A DNA stretch of 64,000 nt, from assembly GCA_944470555.2 (NCBI GenBank), contig OX104127.1, positions 131,441,113 to 131,505,112 of the forward strand, in the 5' to 3' direction. Shown here in pieces: positions 23,752 to 33,899 of this stretch (positions are counted from its first letter, which is position 1; each line of letters begins with the position of its first letter). This stretch comes from Heterobilharzia americana. Lineage: Eukaryota > Platyhelminthes > Trematoda > Strigeidida > Schistosomatidae. Both the position numbers and the translations under genes were made by a program. Below the pieces are notes generated by a model. That model was not told the origin of the DNA. It worked only from the letters and a program-made list of their open reading frames with translations, and searched no databases.

Positions 23752-24474
23752 TCAGTAATCACTGGTTGCACGCCAGTCGTTGCTATCCTTTTTGGGGACC
23801 ATGTGCGATGGCGATGCCCAAGGACTGTTTGACGGCTTGATAACACCCAGTTCCAGCATGTGGTCGAGTTTGCTTTTCGCCGTTTTGAGCTTATCGGGGG
23901 CTAGGCGCCGAGCTTTGGATGCCACAGGTGGACCTGTGGTTGTCACGTGATGCATAATATTGCTGGTTATGCACGGAAGAGTGTGCTTCGGTTGCTGTAA
24001 CTCTGGATATTTCTCCAAAACTGCCTGGTAGGACGCGTCGCCTGATTGTTTGGTCCTAACGATGGCTAAACTCGGACCTACATAGGTGGTGCCGCCAATA
24101 GATAACTTTGTGCTGTTATCTATCAGTCGTCGACGGCGAGCATCTACGAGTAGATCGTAATGGTTTAGCAAATCTATGCCAGTGATGGGCATAGAGACGT
24201 CAGCAAGGAGGAAGATCCAGTGGATAGGTTTACGCAAACCTAAGTTGAGGTAGGCATACTGTCTCCCGAATGTCGCGATTGCCTTGCCGTTGGCTGCTTG
24301 AAGATTGAAGGATGGGTCATGATGACGCTCCTTTGTCGTTGCTGGAAGAATGCTAACTTCTGCGCCGGTGTCGACGAGGTAGCGAACTTTCGTTTTAATG
24401 TCGGTGACGTAGAGCAAACGGCTGTTTCCGCCGGCTACGGTTGCCGTGAGCACGTGCCGGAGTGACCGTTTCCC
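23752..24474 (-). pseudogene. pol: Gypsy unit 1 protease and truncated RT (pol stub)
   Basis: Pol frame entered from gag by -1 slippage at 24468-24474. It carries a retropepsin with the active-site box YLVDTGAEVSILPA and a helper motif MPITGIDLLNHYDLLVD. Then comes the start of a Gypsy RT (MLELGVIKPSNSPWASP, KKDSNDWRATSDY). A CGA to TGA change stops it at 23752. The rest of RT, RNase H and integrase is absent, so the element cannot move by itself. Gypsy protease processes Gag and Pol in the particle. Confidence 0.85.
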
Positions 24475-25274
24475 GAGTTTGTGTCCTTCTTAAAACGGCA
24501 TGGTTTCCGACATTTTCTGGCTTCATCTCCGTAAGTGTTATGAAACCAGCACCATTCAGGGTTTTCCACCCTGTTGGGTTTAGTTTTAGGGCTACCACGC
24601 GATTTGCTGCGATGCGCCAAGGTGCGTTTCTGTGAAGTGCTACGTGAGCTAGGACTTCGAGATCGTAGCAACTGTTTCACAGAGTTGCACAACTTGGTCA
24701 CCTCTGAATCCTGGCGTTCTGGTTTCTCGCAGATAGAATATACGTTGGAGACGGGTCTGCTGGAAATCTCCAGTATTTTATCTGCTGAGGCTGCCAGGTC
24801 GTCGAGTGGGACTGACTGGAGTGTCACCAACACGGTTTGCACCGGTTGTGGTAGTTTCGAGAGAAATAGTTCTCGGAAGAAACCATCGTCGAATATTCGT
24901 GCACCGATTACTTCTCGCATGCGTGCGAGGACTTCAGTAGCTGAGTGGCTGCCTAGCTCGATGTTACGAAGTAATTCGTCTAGACGCTGGCGATCTGTGA
25001 GATCGCTTTTCTTCAAGAGTGCGGCCTTAAGAAGTGCATAAGGGTCACTTACTTCAGGATTAAACATGTGTGCTGTAACATACCTGTTTAATTCTCGCGG
25101 TAGTGACCGTATGACAGCAAGAAATCGAGAATGAGGATCTGAGATGCCCTGTTCTCGAAAATCGGCTTCGGCATACAGAAACCATGTTTCTGCATTGTCT
25201 GGCCAATATGGCACGAGTTGGATCGTGTTTGCAGTCGGCTTAATACGAATAAGCTTGGGAGTGTGGTCGGACAT
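24435..25274 (-). CDS. gag: Gypsy unit 1 Gag (279 aa)
   Basis: Structural protein of the retroelement particle. The N-terminal half (PYWPDNAETWFLYAEADF, then YAEADF to TLQSVPLDDLA) is the conserved Gag domain of animal Gypsy elements. A basic Ser/Arg stretch follows (about residues 205-235). A single zinc finger closes it, with C242, H245, C255 and C259 (CWFH...CRKPC), an unusual spacing also found in other animal Gypsy Gags. The frame is intact. The start ATG at 25274 lies about 110 bases after the primer site. Confidence 0.9.
   Translation of the reverse strand: MSDHTPKLIRIKPTANTIQLVPYWPDNAETWFLYAEADFREQGISDPHSRFLAVIRSLPRELNRYVTAHMFNPEVSDPYALLKAALLKKSDLTDRQRLDELLRNIELGSHSATEVLARMREVIGARIFDDGFFRELFLSKLPQPVQTVLVTLQSVPLDDLAASADKILEISSRPVSNVYSICEKPERQDSEVTKLCNSVKQLLRSRSPSSRSTSQKRTLAHRSKSRGSPKTKPNRVENPEWCWFHNTYGDEARKCRKPCRFKKDTNSGNGHSGTCSRQP
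24468..24474 (-). promoter_or_regulatory. -1 frameshift heptamer GGGAAAC, unit 1
   Basis: On the minus strand gag codons read TCG GGA AAC. Slipping back one base gives GGG AAA, the pol frame. The heptamer fits the X XXY YYZ rule. After a seven-base spacer comes CCGGC, which can pair with GCCGG about 25 bases on, with an inner hairpin ACGG-CAA-CCGT. Confidence 0.75.
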
Positions 25275-25384
25275 GAGAAAGTGTAGTAAATGGATATATA
25301 AATGTTATCGAAATGAAAAAAATATACAAATATAAAATGGAACAGGCTCACCAATTCAATATTTGTTATTGGTCGGGATATGTG

Positions 25385-25402
25385 ATCACGTCGGGCTCAC
25401 CA
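25385..25402 (-). other. Primer binding site, tRNA-Trp type, unit 1
   Basis: One base inside the 5' LTR the minus strand reads TGGTGAGCCCGACGTGAT. This pairs with the 3' end of animal tRNA-Trp (known ending TCACGTCGGGGTCACCA) with one mismatch, the same primer class used by Rous sarcoma virus. A partial second copy of its first ten bases lies at 25347-25356. Confidence 0.8.
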
Positions 25403-25403
25403 A

Positions 25404-25747
25404 TTTAGGATTTGTCCTAGTGCGAACTTGACAGACGCAAAGACCAATCACTAATTATTCGGACTTGTTATATACCCACGAATACGAGACCAAGGGAGAA
25501 CACGATAGCGTAGTCGGATGGAATAGTATATTTGGATGGTTATGCCAAAATACCGATGCGTTCCAACTAACTGGCTAGAGAGTCGAATACGAGCAATGCA
25601 ACGTAACACGACAGCGTGCCAAATGGCGGGGATGCTTGACCGGGTGCCTTCAGCTTAGCGAGTCCAGTTAAACTATCAAGGTCAGCATCGATGTCGAAAG
25701 TCGTCAAACCCTAGGCTATTGATTTTGGGGAAGTGTGTGACGCTACA
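25404..25747 (-). mobile_element. Gypsy LTR B (middle LTR of the array)
   Basis: 344 bases, shared as 3' LTR of unit 2 and 5' LTR of unit 1. It differs at eight sites from LTR C and nine from LTR A, all substitutions. The 79-codon frame of the other LTRs is not preserved here. Confidence 0.9.
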
Positions 25748-26087
25748 GATCATTCCCCCCTAGTGGGTTCGTGAGGACCCTAAGACGATGCCAGCCGGAA
25801 GTAAAAACCCAGTGGTCTCTCCACTGGTAAAACTCTTCCGATGGGCTCACTGCGTGAAGTGGCCCCTGGTAGTCTGAACTTATTCTAGGGTGTCGTGGCA
25901 ATTAAATAATAAAATACAGTAAATCGAATTGTACGTCGATCGCGGTCATCAGTTCCCTTTGACGTTCCGTCTAGTGCTCGTTGCACCTGGAATATAAATA
26001 AAAGTCTTTAATACCACGAAAACGTTGCGTAAAAATGGGAATTATTTACATATAAACATATCGAAAAATAAAAATTTACGCTTATCT
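25748..26087 (-). mobile_element. Gypsy unit 2, 3' untranslated part with polypurine tract
   Basis: Same content as the matching part of unit 1, including the AGGGGGGAA tract. It runs from the pol stop at 26088 to LTR B. Confidence 0.75.
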
Positions 26088-26930
26088 TCACCGTTTTTTT
26101 AAAGTTTCATTACATGGTAATAAAAATTGATATAAAAAAGGCAAAGTGTACGAGGGTTTGTATTGAGGTATCGGGTAGCAGTCCGGAGTTGTTTTGGCGT
26201 TAAGCCTTCGGTAATCACCGGTTGGACGCCAGTCGTTGCTATCCTTTTTGGGAACCATGTGCGATGGCGATGCCCAAGGACTGTTTGACGGCTTGATAAC
26301 ACCCAGTTCCAGCATGTGGTCGAGTTTGCTTTTCGCCGTTTTGAGCTTATCGGGGGCTAGGCGCCGAGCTTTGAATGCCACAGGTGGACCTGTGGTTGTC
26401 ACGTGATGCATAATATTGCTGGTTATGCACGGAAGAGTGTGCTTCGGTTGCTGTAACTCTGGATATTTCTCCAAAACTGCTTGGTAGGACGCGTCGCCTG
26501 ATTGTTTGGTTCTAACGATGGCTAAAGTCGGACCTACATAGGTGGTGTCGCCAATAGATAACTTTGTGCTGTTATCTATCAGTCGTCGACGGCGAGCATC
26601 TACGAGTAGATCGTAATGGTTTGGCAAATCTATGCCAGTGATGGGCATAGAAACGTCAGCAAGGAGGAAGATCCAGTGGATAGGTTTACGCAAACCTAAG
26701 TTGAGGTAGGCATACTGTCTACCGAATGTCGCGATTGCCTTGCCGTTGGCTGCTTGAAGATTGGAGGATAGGTCATGATGACGCTCCTTTGTCGTCGCTG
26801 GAAGAATGCTAACTTCTACGCCGGTGTCGATGAGGTAGCGAACTTTCGCTTCAATGTCGGTGACGTAGAGCAAACGGCTGTTTCCGCCGGCTACGGTTGC
26901 CGTGAGCACGTGCCGGAGTGACCGTTTCCC
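26088..26930 (-). CDS. pol: Gypsy unit 2 protease and RT stub (pol)
   Basis: Open from the frameshift site to 26088. The protease active site reads DTGVEVS, a change from the usual DTGA. The RT start (WRPTGDYRRLNAKTTPDCYP) is unbroken, then jumps after YPIPQ into about 25 unrelated residues ending CNETLKKR and a stop. The junction is the same in unit 1, so the deletion is older than the duplication. RNase H and integrase are missing. This product could at most supply protease. Confidence 0.85.
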   Translation of the reverse strand, partial: GKRSLRHVLTATVAGGNSRLLYVTDIEAKVRYLIDTGVEVSILPATTKERHHDLSSNLQAANGKAIATFGRQYAYLNLGLRKPIHWIFLLADVSMPITGIDLPNHYDLLVDARRRRLIDNSTKLSIGDTTYVGPTLAIVRTKQSGDASYQAVLEKYPELQQPKHTLPCITSNIMHHVTTTGPPVAFKARRLAPDKLKTAKSKLDHMLELGVIKPSNSPWASPSHMVPKKDSNDWRPTGDYRRLNAKTTPDCYPIPQYKPSYTLPFLYQFLLPCNETLKKR

Positions 26931-27730
26931 GAGTTTGTGTCCTTGTTAAAACTGCATGGTTTCCGACATTTTCTGGCTTCATCTCCGTAAGTGTTATGAA
27001 ACCAGCACCATTCAGGGTTTTCCACCTTGTTAGGTTTAGTTTTAGGGCTACCACGCGATTTGCTGCGATGCGCCAAGGCGCGTTTCTGTGCAGTGCTACG
27101 TGAGCTACGACTTCGAGATCGTAGCAACTGTTTCACAGAGCTGCACAGCTTTGTCCCCTCTGAATCCTGGCGTTCTGGTTTCTCGCAGATAGAATACACG
27201 TTGGAGACGGGTCTGCTGGAAATCTCCAGTATTTTATCTGCCGAGGCTGCCAGGTCGTCGAGTGGAACTGACTGGAGTGTCACCAACACGGTTTGCACCG
27301 GTTGTGGTAGTTTCGAGAGAAGTAGTTTTCGGAAGAGACCATCATCGAATATTCGTGCACCCATAACTTCTCGCATGCTTGCGAGGGCTTCAGTAGCTGA
27401 GTGGCTGCCTAGCTCGATGTTACGAAGTAAGTCGTCTAGGCGCTGGCGATCTGTGAGATCGCTTTTCTTCAAGAGTGTGGCCTTAAGAAGTGCGTAAGGA
27501 TCACTTACTTCAGGATTAAACATGTGTGCTGTAACATACCTGTTTAATTCTCGCGGTAGTGACCGTATGACAGCAAGAAATCGAGAATGAGGATCCGAGA
27601 TGCCCTGTTCTCGGAAATCGGCTTCGGCATACAGAAACCATGTTTCTGCATTGTCTGGCCAATATGGCACGAGTTGGATCGTGTTTGCAGTCGGCTCAAT
27701 ACGAATAAGCTTGGGAGTGTGGTCGGACAT
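26891..27730 (-). CDS. gag: Gypsy unit 2 Gag (279 aa)
   Basis: Intact Gag, same length and layout as unit 1, with about a dozen amino-acid differences (for example RIEP for RIKP near the start and SFNKD for RFKKD after the finger). The zinc finger C242/H245/C255/C259 is kept. The many conservative differences and absence of stops suggest both units descend from copies that recently had working Gag. Confidence 0.9.
   Translation of the reverse strand: MSDHTPKLIRIEPTANTIQLVPYWPDNAETWFLYAEADFREQGISDPHSRFLAVIRSLPRELNRYVTAHMFNPEVSDPYALLKATLLKKSDLTDRQRLDDLLRNIELGSHSATEALASMREVMGARIFDDGLFRKLLLSKLPQPVQTVLVTLQSVPLDDLAASADKILEISSRPVSNVYSICEKPERQDSEGTKLCSSVKQLLRSRSRSSRSTAQKRALAHRSKSRGSPKTKPNKVENPEWCWFHNTYGDEARKCRKPCSFNKDTNSGNGHSGTCSRQP
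26924..26930 (-). promoter_or_regulatory. -1 frameshift heptamer GGGAAAC, unit 2
   Basis: Same heptamer, spacer and downstream pairing as in unit 1. Pol is closed by a TAA upstream of this point in its frame, so slippage must occur in the roughly 60-base window that contains the heptamer. Confidence 0.75.
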
Positions 27731-27840
27731 GAGGAAGTGTAGTAAATGGATATATAAATGTTATCGAAATGAAAAAAATATACAAATATAAAATGGAACA
27801 GGCTCACCAATTCAATATATGTTATTGGTCGGTATATGTG

Positions 27841-27858
27841 ATCACGTCGGAGTCACCA
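27841..27858 (-). other. Primer binding site, tRNA-Trp type, unit 2
   Basis: Minus strand TGGTGACTCCGACGTGAT, one mismatch to the tRNA-Trp complement at a different base from unit 1. It sits one base inside LTR C. Confidence 0.8.
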
Positions 27859-27859
27859 A

Positions 27860-28203
27860 TTTAGGATTTGTCCTAGTGCGAACTTGACAGACGCAAAGAC
27901 CAATCACTAATTATTCGGACTTGTTATATACCCACGAATACGAGACCAAGGGAGAACACGATAGCGTAGTCGGATGGAATAGTATATTTGGATGGTTGTG
28001 CCAAAATACCGGTGCGTTCCAACGAACTAGCTAGAGAGTCGAATACGAGCAGTGCAACGTAACACGACAGCGTGACAAATGGCGGGGATGCTTGACCGGG
28101 TGCCCTCAGCTTAGCGAGTCCAGTTAAACTATCAAGGTCAGCATCGATGTCGAAAGTAGTCAAACCCTAGGCTATTGATTTTGGGGAAGTGTGTGACGCT
28201 ACA
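27860..28203 (-). mobile_element. Gypsy LTR C (5'-most complete LTR of the array)
   Basis: 344 bases and one difference from LTR A. Upstream of it (28204-28451) lies the 248-base 3' tail of a further unit, so LTR C was itself the 3' LTR of a lost neighbour. Confidence 0.9.
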
Positions 28204-28451
28204 GATCATTCCCCCCTAGTGGGTTCGTGAGGACCCTAAGACGATGCCAGCCGGAAGTAAAAACCCAGTGGTCTCTCCACTGGTAAAACTCTTCCGATGG
28301 GCTCACTGCGTGAAGTGGCCCCTGGTAGTCTGAACTTATTCTAGGGTGTCGTGGCAATTAAATAATAAAATACAGTAAATCGAATTGTACGTCGATCGCG
28401 GTCATCAGTTCCCTTTGACGTTCCGTCTAGTGCTCGTTGCACCTGGAATAT
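28204..28451 (-). mobile_element. Truncated third Gypsy unit, 3' tail only
   Basis: Identical to the 248 bases that precede LTRs A and B, including the polypurine tract. It breaks off after GGAATAT at 28451 into unrelated sequence. No target duplication links this edge with the left edge at 22946. Confidence 0.85.
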
Positions 28452-29040
28452 GTTGATTGGTCTGCGGTTTAATTATCTGTTCAGAATATTTCTGCTATTA
28501 CTACTTTTGGAAGCGGTCCAATAATTTTTGGCGTCAATGGGTAGGTATTATTACCATAAGGTAATCAAGTTCAGACTGAATTTTATCATCAAATGTCGAC
28601 TTGCACCTGTTTCTGCAAATGGGGAAAGAAAGAAGAAGCACGGGTAGATTTGGAAATAAAGATTACCACGCTATCGAATTTGGAGAAGAGGGAAGTCCCC
28701 ATCCTTTTTTGACTTGTTCGGACTTTATGTACATTTTCATGTATATATGTGAAGTCACCTACATAGTCTTTCCATTATAAGGTTCTTGAGTTCTTTTGCT
28801 TTGGTGGGGTTTGTACTGTAGTGGCTTTGAGAGGTGAACAGTATTCTTCAAGTTCATTATACGGATAGGAGCCAGTATTCATACCCTCGTATGCAATCGT
28901 AAGGCCATCTGCATTAAAGGAACTGGAGAGCATTAGTAAAACCGATTCTTACATTCAGAGGTCTGAGTACGTTCACAGTGGACGCAGTGGCTTGACCACT
29001 GTTATGTGCCGATTGCTCCATTTTACTTCGTATTTATGGA
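28452..29040. other. Unrecognised spacer
   Basis: No open frame of note, no repeat family recognised. It runs from the broken edge of the Gypsy array to a CR1-like fragment. Confidence 0.4.
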
Positions 29041-29044
29041 TATA

Positions 29045-29255
29045 ATATGAATGTCAAGAAATTTATAGATATCCGTGAAAAGAAAGAATTCGTTGAGTGG
29101 ACGTCGAAACTGAAATGCAGACATGCAAGGGCAATAAAATGTGGAAGCTTATTCCATAACTTGCTGTACTGTAACATAAAGGAGCGTGACCTGAGTTTAA
29201 GGCGGTGGTTTTCTACAGGTACAGTGCATTCGCGATTGCGTAGACTATATGGAGA
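29045..29255 (-). mobile_element. CR1/jockey-like LINE, RT C-terminal end
   Basis: Leftward frame with HRLKLRSRSFMLQYSKLWNKLP, the classic end of CR1/jockey-type RT (basic stretch, then LWN.LP), followed by a Phe-rich tail. It abuts a rightward RT fragment at about 29255. Confidence 0.6.
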
Positions 29256-29640
29256 CATAGGCTTAAAAGTGGGAGCGCAACAGGTCAACTTGGTCAGAGC
29301 TTTTGATGGAGTCCCACACCGCACTGTGCTCACCAAACAAGCAAAAGTGGGTATCGCCGAGCCACCCTTGGCATGGCTTACAGCACACCTACAGGACAGA
29401 GAATTCTGCACTAAAGTAAACAGAATTCGATCAAGCCGGAGGAATGCCAGAACAGGAGTTTCTCAAGGAGCAATCCTTGAACCACTCCCATTTTTACTAT
29501 TCGTAAACGACCTCCTCACTAAAATCTCCTCATCTATCCTACCATTCTCCAACGACATCAAAATTTGTGTTCGCCATCCATCTCAGTTTCGCTTGCCATC
29601 TGTAGACAGTACAAACCTGTTAAGTGCAGATATATTTCCG
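29255..29640 (+). mobile_element. CR1-like LINE, central RT fragment
   Basis: Rightward frame with VNLVRAFDGVPHRTVLTKQ (29290), then GIAEPPLAWLTAHLQDREFC, RTGVSQGAILEPLPFLLFVN (29450) and PFSNDIKICVRH. The last block is where the catalytic (Y/F)ADD should be and reads FSND, so this copy is inactive. Truncated at both ends. Confidence 0.75.
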
Positions 29641-29717
29641 GATCCATTTTTACCCAACATTCGATATGCAATATACTCCTATAGGTTTCAGACCCACTGC
29701 TGCTTCTCATTATAATT

Positions 29718-30470
29718 AATTTTCCCTTGGGTTCCTTTTGGAACGCAGGGCTTCAGCAACACGCTTACACTACACTCTCTTCTCTACAGTGTTTTGAACT
29801 TAGCTCCACGACTGCTCACAAGCTTTCATTTCTTCCTCACATGATCTCCATTTCACCCTCAGCTCAGACGCCCAACTCGTCATTCCCAACCTGATTTCCA
29901 CTCGACGGCCTGGCCTGGCGCGTGATGTCTCCAATCGGTCTTATCTGCGTATGCCCAGTTCAAACCATCTCCACTTTCCTCTGCATATTTGTCTGGCGAT
30001 GGGTTCTTTGTTTGTTCATTGGCAGGTCAGAGTTCCTTGTTGCTTATTCTTTCTGGCCATCCACCTGATCTTAAGTTTCAAGTTAACGTAGGTGGCAGCT
30101 GTTGATGAATGTCTGTAGATTCTTGTAGATGCTTTTTGTGACACGCCAAGTCCCTCAGTCATATACGGGCACTGACTTGATATTGGTGTTAAAGATCTGG
30201 ATCTTGTTCCTTGCGCTGAGTGTAGTAGATCTCCACAGTGATTTCAGACCAATGAAAGCCTGTCTTGCCTTTCCGATACTGGTTTTGACATCCTCGTCTG
30301 TGCCACCTGCAGATGGAAGTATGCTGCCTAGGTAGGTGGGTGCAAGAGACTACTTCCTCTAGGTTTCTCCCGTTGATGGTAATTGGTGGTTGTTGTTGAT
30401 GCTGTTGTTGGTTGGGTACCTTCAAAACCACCATCTTCTCTACATCCAATTGAAGTTCCGCTTACACTGC
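29718..30470 (-). mobile_element. LINE family 2, 3' end fragment
   Basis: Reading leftward: LDVEKMVVLKVPN, PITINGRNLEEVVS (30400-30340), then a frame-shifted DEDVK..IGKAR block and the C-terminal RWFELGIRR-type and WRSCEEE-type blocks to about 29730. It ends with the family's AACCCAAGGGAAAAT-like 3' end. It is 5'-truncated. Confidence 0.75.
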
Positions 30471-30608
30471 CCATTCAATGATTCTTATACTGAGTGATTA
30501 TGCCCTCATTAATCATAACAACTGCTGTTTAACAATATCGCTCCTAAACGGTACATTTATCAAGCAATATCCGAACAGTAGCTTACTTTAAAAGAATTTG
30601 TAAGGCAC

Positions 30609-30952
30609 TTAAGGAATTGCTATGGTGCAAACTTGACAGACGCAGAGGCCAGTCACTAATCATTAGAACTTATTGTGTACCCACGAATACGAGACCAAGA
30701 AAGAACGCAATAACGCAGTCGGAAGGAATAGTATATTTGCGGGATCGTGCCAAGATACCGATGCGTTCCAACTAACTGGCTTGAGGGTTGACTTCAAGCA
30801 GTGCAACGTAACACGATAACGCGCCAAATAGCGAGGATGCTTGGCCGGGTGCTTTCAGCTTAGCTAGTCCAGTTATACTATCAAGGTGAACATCAATGTT
30901 GAATCTCGTCGAACCCTAGGCAGTCGATTCCTGAGAAGTGTTTAACGCTACA
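30609..30952 (-). mobile_element. Diverged solo LTR of the Gypsy family
   Basis: 344 bases, homologous end to end with the LTRs of the array but clearly older: many substitutions and the 79-codon frame destroyed. Right edge CGCTACA mirrors the TGTAGCG start. No target duplication is visible. Confidence 0.8.
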
Positions 30953-33270
30953 TCTTTAGTGTTGTTTGGATGAATTGCTAGTTGAATATTTTCGGGTATA
31001 AGATTCTAGTTAGCTCCAGCGCAGTTGCAAGCTAGAGAATTATAATAACTTTCCTTGCTAGCTTATAGTTATCCTTGAACATGGGGATGACAGTGTTCAA
31101 TGTTTTGCCATCCTGGAGTGAAAATAGATCAATGGAGCTTGATTCTTTCAATGGGTGATTCAAAGCTCCTGTGTTCTAGTTCTAGCCTGAGATTTGCAGA
31201 GCTAGACAGGAAACTGTGCGCCGTCGCAAAATTTGGCACCCCTCCAAGAAGCAGATAACAGTCAGATGCAGCAGAATGAAACGAAATTTAGTGAAGCAGT
31301 AGGAAAATCGGAAGTTACGCCACATTCAATAGTAGAGCTCCTTTTATGTGGAGAATACTTCGGAGTTGAAGTATCTCAACAAACAAGCCAAACTGGATGT
31401 TTTCTTCTGAACTTCACCTTTCAATGTGGCGCCAGGCAGCACACCGGACACCCGAATATCACACATACCACAAGCACCTGACTTTCGTTCACCTGCACGT
31501 CCAAATAATCCGATTCAATACTTTGGAAACAGATATACGCCCTCCGTCAGAGCCTTTCTCTATAAAAACCCCACCAAAATCGTTCTGCATCTCGTAAAAT
31601 ATGTGTGATCTACGGTATTTGGGGTGGATCACCTCCCAGCAACATAGGCCTGAAACTACCGCCGTCGACCCGCACCAGTTGTTAACCATACCCTTGCCAC
31701 CAGTAGAGGGAAAAACATCTTTTCTCGACCTACAGATGCCTTGAAAAACTAGGGAGTCATAGACCCCTGAACAACAGGAACTTATTACCCACACCATCAC
31801 AGCCAACTGATGATTCTCGACATGCCAGCAAAATAGGTTGTACACAATCCGATGAAGTAGATGCCGGAAATCCTTTTTCCTAATAAGATTAAAAGGTGTA
31901 GTAAGTTGCTTTACCTACCACAGAAACGCATTCACACCTTTGTCCATTGGTGTAAGCTGATTACCCAAGAAAATATCTGAACTAAAAACAACAGTTTTAC
32001 TAACGAAGTCCATAATGTTACTAAGTACTGAATCATGTCGGCCTTCCTCAGTCCTGGATATAAGCCCGTATATAGATGTCTGTTCTCTTCACCGTAGTAG
32101 CTGTGACTACAATCGCGGTGCGGTTTTCTTGATCCGCATGCGTAGCCTGGCTGTCGCAGGCGAGGCTCAAAATGGTATTCTCAGTAATCTGACGGATTCA
32201 GTTTGAGTTACAACAAACAGTATCAAGTGTAGAACCTTGGCAGGCTGTGTAAACTGGCCACTATGTCCAATAAGGGAAACCGACACATACAGCTGTCGTT
32301 TCCCCTTGCTGAATTCGTCACTGTTGACTTTGAACGGATCGCAGGGGGCTTTCGCCTCTTTGAGGTTGACTGGAGAGTCCGTTGCGGTCAACAGCGCTCT
32401 GATGTAATACTTAGTTTCGTAGATGTTTATGGGAGAAGTTATACTTCTGGCCACCTACAGGTGGACACAGTATGCCTGACCCGACCTTTGTTGTGAAATT
32501 ATCCCGGTCACCAACCCGGTTGCTGTCGAATATTCTAAAATGATTGTGGACTGGTCTTTTGTTGCCCGCCAGTCCTTCTACCTAGTGAGAAAACAAAAAT
32601 ATCTTCAAAGAATGTCCAGCATCTTAGGTACACCGACATATAATGAAATGTTCTGATTAGGCTCCTCAGGTGCACCACATGGGATGACCGTTTTGCAACA
32701 ACCTCATCGGCCGAAACATTTCTACTTTTCTACAAACATACAACGGTATATGAGGGTACTGCTGCTCCCGAGAAAACCCCTGAGGTACATAGGGAACGCG
32801 TGAACTTAGGAAGTGACCGTCACAGTACCATTTGCCGAAAGACTTCCTTTGACTCCACTGAGTTTGCAAAACTTGTGAATAGACTGAAGTAGCTCTAGAA
32901 TGCGTGAGCTGAGGTCCGCTTTGAATGAGCGTTTTCAGACATTAAGGGGTATGGCTCATTTATTACACAGTAGAAAGGAACGAGTTGATCCTCTCAAAAT
33001 TTGTGAGATATATAGCGAATCACTCATAAGTTTCAGTCCCAACATTGTTAACCTCACCTGTTTGATCCTGCTTACTACAGGTTCATGTACTAAAGTGGAG
33101 TTTGCCGCTATACGTATCGCGGATGCTATCAGGAGCCTCAGGCTGTGTCTAGGTTGACTAAGCCCAACGGCCATCAGATATAGTCGTGATGACATGTCGC
33201 CCAACCGGGTGAGGCCAAAAGTCATTTCCAGACGTTATGGCATTCCGTGTGAAAATACGCAGTTTTGTAT
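30953..33270. other. Stretch with open but unrecognised frames
   Basis: Holds a 95-codon minus frame (32167-32454) and plus frames at 31233-31481, 32263-32496 and 32900-33157. None carries a motif I recognise. The block at 32900-33230 may belong to the ORF1 side of the LINE remnant at 33.9-34.7 kb. Confidence 0.4.
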
Positions 33271-33273
33271 TCC

Positions 33274-33274
<1 letters not shown>

Positions 33275-33323
<49 letters not shown>

Positions 33324-33332
33324 GTATATATT
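33275..33332. repeat. (TA)n microsatellite
   Basis: About 42 bases of pure TA followed by TG-interrupted TA repeats. Confidence 0.95.
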
Positions 33333-33899
33333 TGAGGGTGAAAACTGCAGTCATAAATCCCTTCTGTTACACTTTGAAGTCTCATGCCACCTAAGACATA
33401 GAAGTAAATTCAATACTTTGCTTACAGGTAAACGGTATGAAAAACGTCTCCATGACGGGTGGCATTTTAAAAGCCATGCAGATGGGCGAATTGTGCATAC
33501 ACAGCACAGAAAATACATGCTTTTGTGTACAGAATGCTGTATTCCATAACAAGCACGACGAACCTAGGGATAACTCATGGTCTCACTCCGAAGATACTCG
33601 CACTATCAGTGTAAAGTGGAGCATATTCCAGCAGGTGAAAAACTGGCCTTATAGCGCCCCACTGTGAGTCCGGTGACAAAAAGAATGCCAATAGCTTCAG
33701 GCTTATCAACATCACACCAGCCCTCTCCCAAAATATCCAAAACGTGAATTAGAGCAACATTTCTGAATACCCACTCGTAAGAAACCTCGTTGCAAAGTCG
33801 GCGGGCAGCTTTATTAGGGGGTGAGACTTGCTTCACTTTCCATTTCAACTTCTTCAAATTCCTCACAAAACCGGCATTATATACTTCAAATATCAAAGG

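Noticed and set aside
29047..29715. 222-codon plus-strand frame as a single gene
   Set aside because: It is a chance fusion of an antisense LINE C-terminus with a sense RT fragment whose FADD box is broken.
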